Below, in pieces: positions 1 to 11,700 of a DNA stretch of 64,000 nucleotides. A model generated the notes under the pieces. That model saw nothing but the letters and a program-made list of their open reading frames with translations, had not been told where the DNA came from and searched no databases. The stretch spans positions 140,324,615-140,388,614 of the forward strand of contig OW121848.1 of the NCBI GenBank assembly GCA_933228895.1. Direction: 5' to 3'. The DNA is from Platycnemis pennipes. Lineage: Eukaryota; Arthropoda; Insecta; Odonata; Platycnemididae. The position numbers and the translations under genes were made by a program. Within the stretch, counting starts at the first letter, position 1; every line of letters begins with the position of its first letter.

Positions 1-620
1 TAATTAAAATAATTTCTGTTTCTTTATGCAAGGTGTTCGTTTCAGCTTTTCATCCTAGATGGATTGCTGGACAGCATTCTCTTGATTGAGCAGGTTCATG
101 ACTATTACTTGTGTCATCATGTTTTCAATTGTCTTAGATATAGCATTCCGATCTTGTCCTCAAAGCTGATGTTGCCACTATAGAATTTGATTTTTTGGAA
201 GTACCAAATTTTTTGCAAGGAGTAGATTTTATTAAGTTGTTAGACAACGGAAGTTCTTTCATTGCACTAGTTGCACAAGTCTTTATTTAGCTGGTCTAGT
301 CAGTTATTCTTTCCTCGCAAAAATGTGCAGTGGTATTTTTGGTACAAAATGGGCTGGAAGCTGGTTCTTCCTATGTTGGGTTTACTGCACAATTGTGGAT
401 CACTGCACTTGCTGATTTAGTGGTTTGATTCCCAATGATGTTCAATAACAGTATTAATTGTGCTAAATGCACATCAATCTTGTGAGATTTTCCTAATCCT
501 CTCATCAAGGTTTTGGCATTTTGTTTAATGTGGTTAGTTTCCTCAAAACTTATGTATCCTTCTAAACTGTGAGCACTTTGTATCTGTTGTGAAACTCAAT
601 AAAAAGCTATACCATGCAAA
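1..620 (+). other. Possible 3' UTR of an upstream gene (uncertain)
   Basis: No reading frame of note is seen. The stretch is T-rich and contains an AATAAA hexamer at 598-603, so it could be the 3' untranslated end of a + strand gene lying before the window. This is inference from one hexamer and base composition only. Confidence 0.2.
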
Positions 621-770
621 CTATTGACCATGTTTTTATGAATTAATTAATTTTATATTATAGTAGGATATGAAGGGAAGTAAATGATGGTTAGGTTGTA
701 TTATACTGCTGAAAAAATATAAAAATTTTAATTATTGGAGCATGTCAAAATTTGTTACATGAAGTTAATA

Positions 771-1350
771 CAGTCAAACCTCCCTTAACCCTCTGTGCTA
801 ATCGTTCTCCTGGGGTACTGGTGAGAAATGTGGAGGTTAATTTAATTATATATAGCACCGTAGGAAAAAACATAAAGCTATTGTTATAAATATCCAAATG
901 CATTTTTTTTACATTACTTAAATTGAACGAACTAATAATGACAAATTTTTTACGGTGAACTCTTTTATGGAAAAATATTATTTTAGTGTCAAAGTTGAAC
1001 AATATATCGGCTCTGCACTTTTCACCCGAGATGCAAAAGATGATATTTCAGCCTGCTGCACTAAGAGGGTTAACAGGCACCTCCAAATAGTGGACGCGTC
1101 CTAAAAACAAACAGCTTTTCAATCCCTGGCAGGAGAACCCGAAGACTTGAACTAACACCACCTAATGGCAGACACTCAATGAAGGTTGCAGAAAGAGACA
1201 TCCATACTTCAGTTGCCTTCGATAATGGACATCATATGACGTATCTTGTCATTTCTCATCCCCTGACCAAAAAACCTCATTTATTGAAGCAAACATGTGT
1301 ACCTAAGGAACTTTTCCAGAAATAGCTTTTTCTTTTCTGGAGGCCTTGTT
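771..1350. mobile_element. Tigger/pogo-like element end (decayed)
   Basis: A TA dinucleotide at 769-770 is followed by CAGTCAAACCTCCCTTAA, a typical Tigger/pogo terminal repeat. After a 281-bp insertion the sequence resumes with CACCTCCAAATAGTGGACGC, the sort of subterminal sequence these elements carry. No matching right terminus was found, so the right border is a guess. The element is non-coding here. Confidence 0.45.
789..1069. mobile_element. TTAA-flanked MITE (piggyBac-like)
   Basis: This 281-bp element is flanked on both sides by TTAA (785-788 and 1070-1073). Its ends are CCCTCTGTGC on the left and, read inward on the other strand, CCCTCTTAGTGC on the right. TTAA duplication with CCC-starting termini fits piggyBac-type MITEs; Kolobok-type elements also use TTAA. 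It interrupts a Tigger-like end and has no coding capacity. Confidence 0.6.
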
Positions 1351-2934
1351 TTGACAATGATGCCAATATGTAATTGCTCTGTTGATGAGAAAATGTGTTT
1401 GTTTCATTTCAGAATTTTGTTGTTATAAGGGTCAATTTTTCAAAGATAAAAATAAGTTTGATGAAAGTTACTTACTTCCTTAATATTTAAATTGGTCATA
1501 GTTACTGTGCAGTAAACTGTTTCTAAATATCAGTCAATCTTTCTGGCAGAAGGTCTAATGGGAGATTATACTGTACCAGTGTTCATAAGGTTTCGCAGAA
1601 TGAAAAAGTTGCCATGTACTATGTTGTTTTAGAGACTGAAACATTTTTGACAATTGAAATTTTCATGCTTCCACTAATTGTTGAAAACGTGTCGCTTAAG
1701 GTCTTGATTAAGAGTACATCAGGCCTGCTTCTGAAGAATTGATATTGTGGATGAAGTTTAGAGGGTTTTGTGCTAAATTCACAATTTACCTGCTCAGTTG
1801 AAGCTGCTGTTACACTCAAAATCTATTATGTGGTATTTCACTGGTTAATACAGGCTTTTTCATAGTAAGGCCACTTAACTTAGCCTTTCCTGCATACTTT
1901 TTCTTGCATTTTATAGCAGTAAACTTCCCTCTTCTTCCATACTCTCCTCGTTCCTCTGTGGTGGTTACGGACATTCCATCACTTGTTCGCCCATATTTTC
2001 CTAATGTAATGAAACACCAATAATGGTGGAATTGAATATATTTCAAATTAAATACTTAAAAATAAAGTAAAACTAAATAGAAGTGATTTTTCTGTCCTAT
2101 TAGCAGTTATCCTTTGTTGCATATTTGAACATCTTTATTGTACTGCCCAAGAAGACCAACTTACAGGTCAACAGCATTGATACATGACATCTCCCTTTCC
2201 AAGACAGGAAATAACACAATAGCTTCTTTGCAAGCAATCATGAGGACAAAGGACAACATAAGTGAATCCGTACAGTATTTGTTACATTTATTTAAATCAA
2301 TAGATATATTTTACATTCAAGGAAAGTCTGTATCTGAATACCTTCTAGGGGATTTTATTTGTCGACCTGATTAAGTCCTTACTGGAGTAGTGACCTTGTC
2401 TGTTTGACTTTGTCTTATTCTGTCATTTCTCCATTTCAGAGATTCGTTGGGGGTTCACTCAAGCCTCTGGAAGTTGTACTATGATATGAATGGTTGTGAT
2501 CTTTCAGCCTATATTTTAATTGCTGTGTATTTGTCGGTAGATTTTTCAATTTTCACTTCTAAGGTAGTATGAATTAGGAGAATCACTTATTTTGGCTGTG
2601 GTTATAGCTGGTTGCCCATTATCATTGGGGGGTCTTATTAAAATATACATGATCTCCAACATTTAATGGTGGCAATTATTTAGTTCCTTGATTAGCTTGA
2701 AATGGCATGTTTTTTCTGTTTTTCTTGTGCTTGGAGAATGTGACTATTTAAGTTGTAATTTCTTAACTATTCTTGGTACATACATTAGATCTTAAACTAT
2801 GGCCTATTAATAGCTATGATGGTGATGGCAAATTTGCTTTAGGAGTTGTCTTGTAGTGGGGTAATGCCAGATAAGGGTCTGTGCCGTGTACATGAATTTT
2901 CAAAAGAATATTTTTTGCTATTTTTACACCCCTT
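1351..2934. other. Intergenic, no recognised gene
   Basis: Short open frames occur (for example 2138-2374 + and 1816-2046 -), but none resembles a protein family I know and none has splice or codon support. The right end may include more decayed retroelement sequence adjoining the gypsy relic. Confidence 0.3.
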
Positions 2935-3737
2935 TCAGCCTGTCAATTTCAGGAAAGTACGGACTTGTGGTGACATGCTTAATTTCCCATTGATTGACAA
3001 ATCTTTTAAATTGCAGTGAGTTAAAAGGAGGACCATTGTCAATAACCTAATCGGATGGTGATGGTGTGCAAAGATAGACTCAGTTGGGTGACTACAGATG
3101 AGTCAGAATATCACGATGACAGCAGTGCCTACTCAAAATAATTGGAATAATTATCAATTACTGTTAAATATGTTGACCCTTAAAATGATAACAAATCTAC
3201 TCTAACCTCATCCCAGGAAAATAAGGAAAAAGGGTAATTAATAATTGGTTCATGCTGATAGTGAGGTATGAACTTAACACAAATTTCATACTGACTAATT
3301 AAATTTTCTATATCAGAGTTGATATTTGGCCAGTATATGACACCACAGACTTTGAGTTTTTGAATCTATTAGACCTTGGCCTTTATGGACTCTACATATC
3401 ATATCCTGACACATGACAGAGGGATAAGACTAGATCCTTCAAAGACTAGGTTGACCGCAACATGAACCTCTGAACGCATGCTCCAATAAGGTTTTACATG
3501 TTTCTACCTTGTTCTTAGAATTTGGCCAACCATTATTATATTTATTTAGTTTTTTTAAATGTTTTATCATTCGATGTGGCTGCCATAAATTCACTAAGTT
3601 TCTCTTTGGACATAGCAAAATTCCTTAATAGTAGATTAATGTGTATTTGTTTCCTCCTCCAAGTCGGTGACTTCAAAGTCAGGGAGAGCAGCTCTTGACA
3701 TAGCATCTGCAATATGCATGCATTTGCCAGGGGTGTA
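2935..3737 (-). pseudogene. Ty3/gypsy pol relic (RNase H end plus integrase)
   Basis: Reading the - strand from 3737 downward gives, in shifting frames, PGKCMHIADAMSRA (the conserved end of the RNase H region in Ty3/gypsy pol), then the linker and zinc-binding region with RVHKG and WPNINSDIENLI, then integrase-core signatures FPWDEVRVDLL, GSTYLTVIDNYSNYF, IDNGPPFNSLQF and a TTSPYFPE match. The order is that of gypsy pol. Several stops and frameshifts show that it is dead. The upstream side is cut off by the 3' end of a LINE at about 3735. No LTRs were identified. Confidence 0.7.
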
Positions 3738-5003
3738 CATCTACATAATACCCTGCAAGCCACCATAAAGGTGTGTGGCAGGGGGTGAACTCTCACCAAA
3801 CATGCACTACATATCATGCATGAAATTTGTAATTAAAATAGCAAAGCATACATGCAAAAACATGCTGTTAGTTGGGTTAGCTTAAGTCCTTATACCAACA
3901 TGCAGCTACCAATGTTATCCATTGCTACACTCGTACTGGATACATTTATCGTTATTCATATCCCTAATAGTATGAGGAAAAAAGGACATTTTGAATCTGT
4001 CAGTTCGACAATCTATTTCTCTAATTTTGTGATTATGGTCCAGTCTACCATAGTAAGTTGGGGTCCGCAAAATATTTTTAACAACATCACTGAAAATATG
4101 GTCTTGGAATTTATTTAAGAGATTAAGTCTAAATTTCAACCTGCGATCTGACAATGATTCCCAATTTAATTCATTTAATAGACTGGTCACGCTAATAAGG
4201 TTATCATACAAGGTAATAAGGTTACCGACCTACACGCTAATAAGGTTATCATACAAGGTAATAAGGTTACCGACCTACACACTAATAAGGTTATCGACCC
4301 TTTACAAATCTTGCCAACCTTTGCTGCACACGTTCAAGTTTGTTATTTAGACTGATTTCGTAGGGATCCCATACACTGGCAGCATATTCCAAATGAGGTC
4401 TTACAAGGGAAAAGTAGCTGATTTCTCGTACATGAGCGTCACATTTACCAGTACTCTTTTGATGAATCCCAGTTTACGATTCGCTTGACTCATTATTTCA
4501 CGTATGTGTTTACCCCAGGAAAGATCATGTGTCAGTCTTAATCCAAGATATTTGGATAGATAAATGGATTCCACGGTTGTTAATTCATTATTACTTATTT
4601 TTTAAATGCTAGGAGGAGAGCTATTCTTTTTCCAAAAATTCATTACAAGACATTTTTTAAAGTTTAACTGTAACTGCCATGCATCACACAAAGTTTCAAT
4701 TGCTTGTAGGTCAATGTTTAAATATTCTTTATCATTTGGGCATAGAGTTTCCCTGTATACTACTGCGTCATCGGCAAATAGACGAATCTTACTTTTTACC
4801 ACCTTGTAGATATCATTTATGTACAAAAGGAATAGGAGTGGATCTATCACACTACCTTGTGGGACACCCGAAGTGACTTTAATTGCCAGTGAGGTAACAC
4901 CGTCCAAAACAACCATTTGCACTTGATCATGCAGAAAATCATTATTCCATGATATAATGTTACCGTCTAACCCATAAGATTTTAATTTCAAAATTAGTTT
5001 GCT
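3735..5003 (-). mobile_element. Jockey/CR1-like LINE, 5'-truncated (copy 1)
   Basis: The - strand frame 4991-4602 encodes the reverse-transcriptase core of a non-LTR element: SGVPQGSVIDPLLFLLYIND, then IRLFADDAVVYR with the catalytic FADD, then a thumb region. Decayed downstream frames (about 4600-4320 and 4211-3915) carry the C-terminal part, including RTPTYYGRLDHNHKIREIDC. The 3' end is the GGTGGCTTGCAGGGTATTATG segment followed by GTAGATGTA repeats, which recurs in three other places in the window. The 5' part (endonuclease and ORF1) is missing. It has landed beside or inside a gypsy pol relic. Confidence 0.8.
4188..4302. repeat. 45-bp tandem repeat, about 2.5 units, in the LINE C-terminal region
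   Basis: Units start at 4188, 4233 and 4278, exactly 45 bp apart. Each unit is itself two diverged halves sharing TAATAAGGTTA. The repeat is an expansion inside the LINE coding region; copy 3 of the same family has a single version at about 52390-52430. The period is a multiple of three, but the added units contain stop codons. Confidence 0.85.
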
Positions 5004-6214
5004 AACTTATAAGTGATAGGACTGGAATATTTATCAATGACCTCTTTTATTTTGGGTGTCCTGTACTTCTTTGACCAGCAACCTGCTCTGCTGTTAGGGA
5101 TTTTTTCCACAAATAAATGTTAATCAATATCACTCAAAGCATAAGAGAGTATGTACTCCTGTATGCACTTCTAATTTTACATGGGACATTTTTGTATCAT
5201 GCACTAATCACAGCTGGTCATATATAGTCCATTTTATGTGCTGGGTATTTTAGAGCCTGTGATGACCAACTTTCCCAGAGGAGCCAATTTTGGCTGAGGT
5301 AGAAACCTGCTAGGAGGGTGTTCAGCCCAAGTGCCAATGGGTGAATTCCGGTCTATGGGCTATTCATGTACATACAAATTCATGTATATGGCATTCTGCG
5401 TTAGTTGGCAATATGGACTTTATGAAGAAATTGTCAGACTTATGCTTGGTGCAGAAGGGTAAATAAATTTTATGGTATTTAAACAGACAAATGCTTATAC
5501 GGGATATTGCACAATCATGAAGGGATGCATTTTTTCTCCAATTACTGTTAAATTGGAATTGGGCTATAATTATCTATAGCATTGCCTGAGATACCATACG
5601 CCATTCTGGTCAGAAACAATGGCATGAAACTGGTAGAAATTAGAATCTTCACCATTTCCCAATGCTCTGATGCTTGTGTTATTCTCTAGTGCAAATTCAA
5701 TGACAAAGTATACTTGTTAGCAATATACAGAATGAAAATATAAGAGTCATAAACCTTGTACTATTTCACATATACTTTAATGAAACCCTATAGAGATTTT
5801 AGCAAACCTGAAATTGCCACTCAAACATAGATATAGATAAAAGCATTGGCATCTTGATAGGGTTTTGTTAATAAAATCTGAAAAATTACAATGTTATTTT
5901 TATAGTATATACTTCCGCTGCGTAACACCTAAAGGAGTAGGAGCTAAAAGTGCTTCAGACGAATTATCTGGACATAAGAAAAAATGCCCAGCATTTTCAA
6001 GAACTAAATTCCCCTTAATGTATCTAAATTTTTATTCACCAATGTAACTATCTGGCCATTGTAATGTTTTGTAAAAGGACATTGTCCATTTAATAAATAT
6101 TATTATTATACATTCCCTTTAGTGTTTCCTATTGATAATCTTTCTTCTGTATTGGTTCCACCCAGAGAGGGAAGTATTTTTCAGGTCTGTTAGGTCCCTC
6201 CTTTCAGACCTTCA
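5004..6214. other. Intergenic, no recognised gene
   Basis: Nothing convincing is seen. An AATAAATATTATTATTAT tract near 6092-6110 resembles the A/T-repeat tails left by some LINEs. The frame 5865-6047 (+) has no recognisable family. Confidence 0.3.
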
Positions 6215-7725
6215 CTCATCATCATCATCAAGGGTCAACAATCCTAGGATTGGTTTGACACAGCCCTCCACTCGATTCTTCTATCGGCCAACCTCTTCAT
6301 ACCAACGTAGTTCCTCTCTTTCATGTCCTTTACGACCTGCTCCATGTAACTCATACGAGGCCTGCCTCTTCCATTTTTCCCATTCACTTTTCCCTCGACG
6401 ATTGTCTTCATCAGGCCATCGTGTCTTAAGATATGTCCGATTAGGTTGTCCCGTCTTCTTTTTATAGTTTTCAGTAGACTTCTCTTTTCTCCCACTCTTC
6501 TTAGGGCTTCTTCATTTGTCACTCGGTCGATCCATTTTATCTTCATCATTCGTCGATAGCACCACATTTTGAATGCTTCCACCCTTTTCTTCTCCGCTGC
6601 TGTCATCGTCCATGCCTCACTGCCATAAAGGAACATGCTCCAGATATATGTTTTAATGAATTGCTTCCTTACTTCCAAGCTTGTATTTCCAGCTGTTAGT
6701 AGATTCTTCTTTTGATAGAAGGCCCTCTTTGCCTGGGCTATTCTACTCACTATTTCTTTCTTGCTTCGTCCATTGTTGGTTACTCTGCTACCCAGTTAAC
6801 AGAACTCTTTCACCTCCTCCAGTTTCTGTTTTCCTAGTTTAACGTTGGTTTTGGCCTCTTCTCTTTTGCTGCACACCAATATCTTAGTTTTCTTCTTATT
6901 GATATTTAGCTGCTGTATGGCCATTGTCCTTTCCATGGTTGTTAGCATCTTATTCAGCTCCTCCTCTGTCTCTGCTATGAGAGCTATGTCATCAGCGAAT
7001 CGTAGCATGCTGATTGTTTCTCCGTGGACGTTCACTCCATAACACTTCTCCTTGACTTCATTGATGGCTCTCTCAATGTAAACATAAAAAATTACGGGAG
7101 ACAGTGCACAGCCTTGTCTCACTCCTTTCCTTATTCTTGCTTCTTCACAGCTGGGTCCAGATTTAGTCACAGCTACTTGGTTTTTATACAAACTGTGGAT
7201 AATTCTTCGATCATTGTAGGAAACTCCAATTCCTTTCAGAATATCAAGCATTGAATTCCAGTCCACGCTGTCGAAAGGCTTCGTAAATCCACAAATGCAA
7301 TGAAGGTCAGTTTGTTCTTCTCCATTCTCTGCTCTTTAAGCAGCCTAGGGGCCAATATTGCTTCTCTTGTACCCTTACTTTTCCTGAATCCGAATTGATC
7401 TTCATCCAGGAACTCCTCTGCTTTTCGTTCTATTCTTCTGTAGATGATCCTTGTCAGTATCTTCGATGCATGTGTCTTCAGGCTTATAGTCCTAAAATTT
7501 TCGCATTTCTCTGCTCTCTTCTTTTTGGGAATAGGGATGATGTTTTTCTCGAAGTCCCTGGGTATTTCTCCTGTTGAGTACATGTCGCAGATGACATTAT
7601 AAAGTTGGGCCAATGTTCTCTCTCCCGCATTCCTTATCAGTTCTGCGGGTATATCATCAATTCCAGAAGCCTTATTTATCCGAAGGTCCATTACTGCTGC
7701 GAGACATTCACTGTGATTAAATATT
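6215..7725 (-). mobile_element. RTE-like LINE reverse transcriptase, broken
   Basis: On the - strand, the region 7725-7236 encodes the RT fingers and palm (NKASGIDDIPAELI, DQFGFRKSKGTREAI). A one-base loss near 7280 shifts frame into 7266-6796, which has GVRQGCALSP and the catalytic LRFADDIALIAE. An in-frame TAA at 6796-6798 then separates the C-terminal part 6750-6244 (LYGSEAWT, GHILRHDGL, GRGRPRMSY). The element ends in a TGA/TCA trinucleotide tail (6215-6230), as RTE-type elements do. The 5' end is truncated. The clade assignment is from motif memory and tail type; the RT identity itself is firm. Confidence 0.8.
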
Positions 7726-8600
7726 ACAGGAGCACCCCTTGATTATACATATACCTAGATCATCAAAATTTATCTGGAATCTCTGTATTCCCTTATCATT
7801 CCCATGCATCTTGTAACCTTAACTTCATGTAATATAAATGAAAAAATTACATAAAATCATTTTTTAGCTATACAGCAATTGAACATAAGTATGTATGATT
7901 GAAATGATCAGAATTTATTATCAATTGTAGAATGACCTTATACCTGCTGCTAGGAGTAAAACCCAGGCTTTTATGAAAATAGTTTATCTTACCTGTTAGG
8001 CAGCGAAATTTGACTTTGAATAAAACCTTCTATCATATTGATGGTTTTTAAACTAGTGTGGTTCGTTTTCAAAGGAACTTGAAAATTAGCTGTTAATTTT
8101 CTTTGCTATAATTTTACTTCCTTATCTTTATGTTGAGTTTTTCAGTCTAAAATTCATACAATATTTTTGCCTTTGTTTTGATATTTCGAAGGTAAGTAGT
8201 TTTTTCACATGCAGTTAATGAAATGTATAAGAATTAATTAACGAAGGGATTATCACACAAAGTTTTCCATTTAGGAGATAGTATTTACAGTATACAAGCA
8301 TGTAAATTATAGTGACGAATTAGTCCACGTGGGTAGTAGAGGGCTTTTCACCTCTGATTAACCATTCACATTTTTAAATTATTTAAGCTTCTCACTTATA
8401 TCGACGTCTGTCGACCGGTTTATCGTGAACAGCTCACTAAGAGTGAAATACATAGAAAAAGTGCTGTCACTTTTCGAGATAGATGCTCCCAAATGAATGT
8501 TGTTTCCAAATCTTTCAGCCTAAGAGCCAAGGGGACTAATATCCGTGCTTAGATCATGAATGTGAGGCTCCCGCGTATAAAACGGATAAAACAAAATCTT
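7726..8600. other. Upstream flank of RpL18
   Basis: No gene is seen. This AT-rich stretch leads into the RpL18 promoter. A GCCATCTT sequence at about 8609-8616, a motif found near many animal ribosomal-protein promoters, is the only notable element. Confidence 0.35.
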
Positions 8601-8681
8601 ACGTTTTCGCCATCTTCTGGTAAATTTCTGCAGCTCGGTAATCGTGGCCGCAGGAAGAATCCCAGCATTCCTTGCAGACGT

Positions 8682-8688
8682 CTCTTCC
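8682..8688 (+). promoter_or_regulatory. Candidate TCT/TOP initiator of RpL18
   Basis: The pyrimidine run CTCTTCC lies 11-17 bases before the start codon. Ribosomal-protein genes of animals usually start within such a tract (the TCT initiator), giving mRNAs with a 5' terminal oligopyrimidine. A start at C8684 would leave a 15-nt leader. Position and motif are seen; use as the start site is inferred. Confidence 0.5.
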
Positions 8689-8698
8689 GGCTGTAGAA

Positions 8699-8701
8699 AT
8701 G
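8699..8701 (+). CDS. RpL18: RpL18 coding exon 1 (start codon only)
   Basis: ATG is followed directly by the donor GTGAGC at 8702. Splicing to 8818 gives M followed by GIDINHK, the expected eL18 N-terminus. Confidence 0.85.
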
Positions 8702-11700
8702 GTGAGCACATGTGATGTTTATATCTAATGTTCAATCCTAATTCATCGGCGTTGAAACACTTGTTTTTACTTATATTTTTTTTAATATGTCTCAAAATAT
8801 CTCTTCTCTTTGCGTAGGGTATCGACATAAATCATAAATGGGACCGCAAGGTTGTGAGACGGGAGCCGAAGTCACAAGATGTATACCTCCGTCTTCTCGT
8901 TAAGGTACCCCAAATATATTTGACTACTTGGTCTCTTGTTTATAAGCTATGTGCCGTTATACTAACAAAATTTCTTTTAACTTATAGCTTTACAGATTTC
9001 TCGCCCGTAGAACGGAGTCCAAATTCAATAAAATTATACTGAAGAGGCTGTTTATGTCCAGGATAAATAGGCCTCCAATATCCCTGGCGCGTGTTGTTAG
9101 GTTCATGAAGAAACCTGGACGTGATGGAAAAATTGCGGTTGTCGTTGGATCTGTCACTGACGACAAAAGAATATGGGAGATCCCAAAACTGACTGTAAGT
9201 CTACCTGGGGTTATTGAATCTGTCAAGAAGTGTCTGTGTGGCCATTTGGTTTTGATTCCACCGGGATATCATGTATGTTTGGAAATCAGCTTTGAGTAAT
9301 CCTAGGCGATTTTTTGTACAAATGAACGTGTGAAACTGAACGAAATTGTATGATTGTCTGAATGGAATTAAGACCGCTATACACGACAAATTTCTTGTAC
9401 AAACGCATGCATAAACTGAATGAAATAGTATGTTTGTGTGAATGGAATTAGAACCGGTTCTATTTTTCATTCTGACTTTCATCCAATCGCACCAGCGTTC
9501 GCACGATTTGCCGTTGTATACTATACAAATTCCTGGTACAAGCAATCACGCCAATATGAGCAAAACATGCAGTATAAAACTGCCTTAGGTGATTTTGGAA
9601 ATGAGTGTGGTCGTTACACCCATCTCCGTGTGCGGGACGTCCAGTAGTAAATACTGATATTAATCAGTTAGCCTACTTTACATTCGCGCAATCCGTATAC
9701 TTAAGCTGTAAATTCCGTCATTTTCGCATTCGGTGAAGCACAGCTTATATTTGTTTCAGTTCCTCTAAGGTAGTGTTTATCAGGCATCTTAACTACAAAT
9801 TTTCACTGAAAGTTATCTGTAGCTTTTTTGTTCTGAAATTCCGTGAAGAATATTGAAGTATAGGTAGATGTGAGCCAGAGGGTGACACTTTTCAAAAGCA
9901 GCGTATATTATGTTATACCTAACCGATGAAAAAGTCAATCGGAAAATGACCTCAAGGTATTCACTTGGATTTCGTCTCAAATAAGGCAGAGTCAGCAAAA
10001 TCATGTCGGGTATTTTCCTAAATTCTCTAAAAATAGCAGTTTTCCTGAAAATTACATAGTGTTATAGAGGTGAGTATAGAACTGAATCTCTCCAGCCATT
10101 TACGTCTGGCAACGCATCATAAGCTGTTGGAAAATTGTTACCCAATGTTCCTTCAGAATCTAATGTTAGCACGGATGAGGACAATTTGTCTCTACCTGCG
10201 TAGAAGATCACTCCTAAATTTGAAGAGAATTTTTGCTAAACCAAACTTGTGTATATGAGATAGTGTTGCTCATAATGAAAAAAAATATCGAATAATGAAT
10301 ATATCGATATTTTTAAAAGTATTTATATTCACACTCAATATATCGGAGTAAAAATATCGAATATAACTTGTAGTAGGAATGGCCGAGTCAGTAAAAAATT
10401 AAGAATTAGTAAAATTTACTCTTAACATAGCATGAAAATTTTCAATCATGAATTCTGCAAACCAATTCACAACAACAAACATGTAAATACATCTAATTAC
10501 ACATTATAATTTCATATTTAAGGAAAAATATTTATTTTGCGAGATGAAATACAAATATTTGATGCCATCTTCTATGACATGTCCCATAAGTCCCTTGTCA
10601 GTGCAGAGAGGAATACCCTTTCTTTCATATGCTTGGATGTTGTACGGCTTCTCTTCTCTGGAACTGCATTATTGATGGCAGATACAACTCTTTCCGATGG
10701 AACTGATGTCCCAACTATCGTTAAATATTTTTTCGCAATACTGGAAAGTACTGGTGTCATGGTGCTTGTATTGGTCCAGTATTTAATTGGATCATGTGTC
10801 CGGGGAATGTATGGGGTATCCAAGTAAAGTTTTAAATCTGAAGGAAGATTACCATGAGGCTCCTCATTCCCTACCTGGTTGACTCTGACCTCATGCTGTT
10901 GTCATAATGAACTATTTGGAATATCATTACCCGTACTCGGAGGTGGAATTGGAGGAGAGAGAGAGAGAGAACCCAAATTACGTCGCTCTTGATTGATCAG
11001 AGAGCATAAGGTTGTCATTGCTGATGCTTGACATGTGGGAACAAAGCCATAAACCCTCTTAAACCTGGGATCAAGCAATGGCGCTATACATAGTAACTTA
11101 TTTTGTTCAAGGAGCATCAGCCTCTTTTCAATTTGTTCCTCAAGTTTTGACTCCAGTTTGAAGTCCAGGGCAATACAAGTTGTGGGCTTAATGTCCTGAA
11201 GAGCTCCAACAAGGCAATGCACAATGGGCAATATTGTTCTGCCTGTGACATAGTTATCGCCTGAAGTTTCTACAGTTGCTTCCTTAAAAAGGGTTAGTAA
11301 GGCAACAATTTCAGATACCACTTCTACGTGGGAACCTGTAAGCATCTGCGGTCCATCCCTATGATCCGGATTGGCTAATATTGCTGCCACAACACTTGAT
11401 AACTTTTCAAACTTTCCCAGCATAGCATGAGTTGAGTTCCATCTAGTATTGATATCCTGAGTGAGGTAAAGAACAGCATTCTTTTTTTTTTCCCTCTTTC
11501 AGCTGCTCTTCTCTCAGTTTGTCTGCTGCTATGGTACTTTGTTTAAAATAGGTAACAATACTTTTTCAGGGTGGCGATCGTCAGGGAAAACCGGGAAAAC
11601 CTGGAATTGTCAGGGAATTTTGGAAATCTGGAAAAGTCAGGGAATAGTCAGGGAATTCTCGTAACAGTCAGGGAGAAACTGGGTTAGGAAATTATCGTAA

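Noticed and set aside
8520..8828. 102-codon - strand frame
   Set aside because: It overlaps the RpL18 leader, exon 1, intron 1 and the start of exon 2 on the opposite strand; no family resemblance.
8702..8987. snoRNA in RpL18 introns 1 or 2
   Set aside because: Ribosomal-protein introns often host snoRNAs, but neither intron has a paired C box and D box; only a lone TGATG-like word was seen.
8990..9299. Frames on both strands around 9 kb
   Set aside because: The - strand frame mirrors RpL18 exon 3; the + strand frame is exon 3 running on into intron 3, so it is not a separate gene.
10950..10972. GA microsatellite
   Set aside because: About seven dinucleotide units, ordinary for an animal genome and within decayed transposase sequence.
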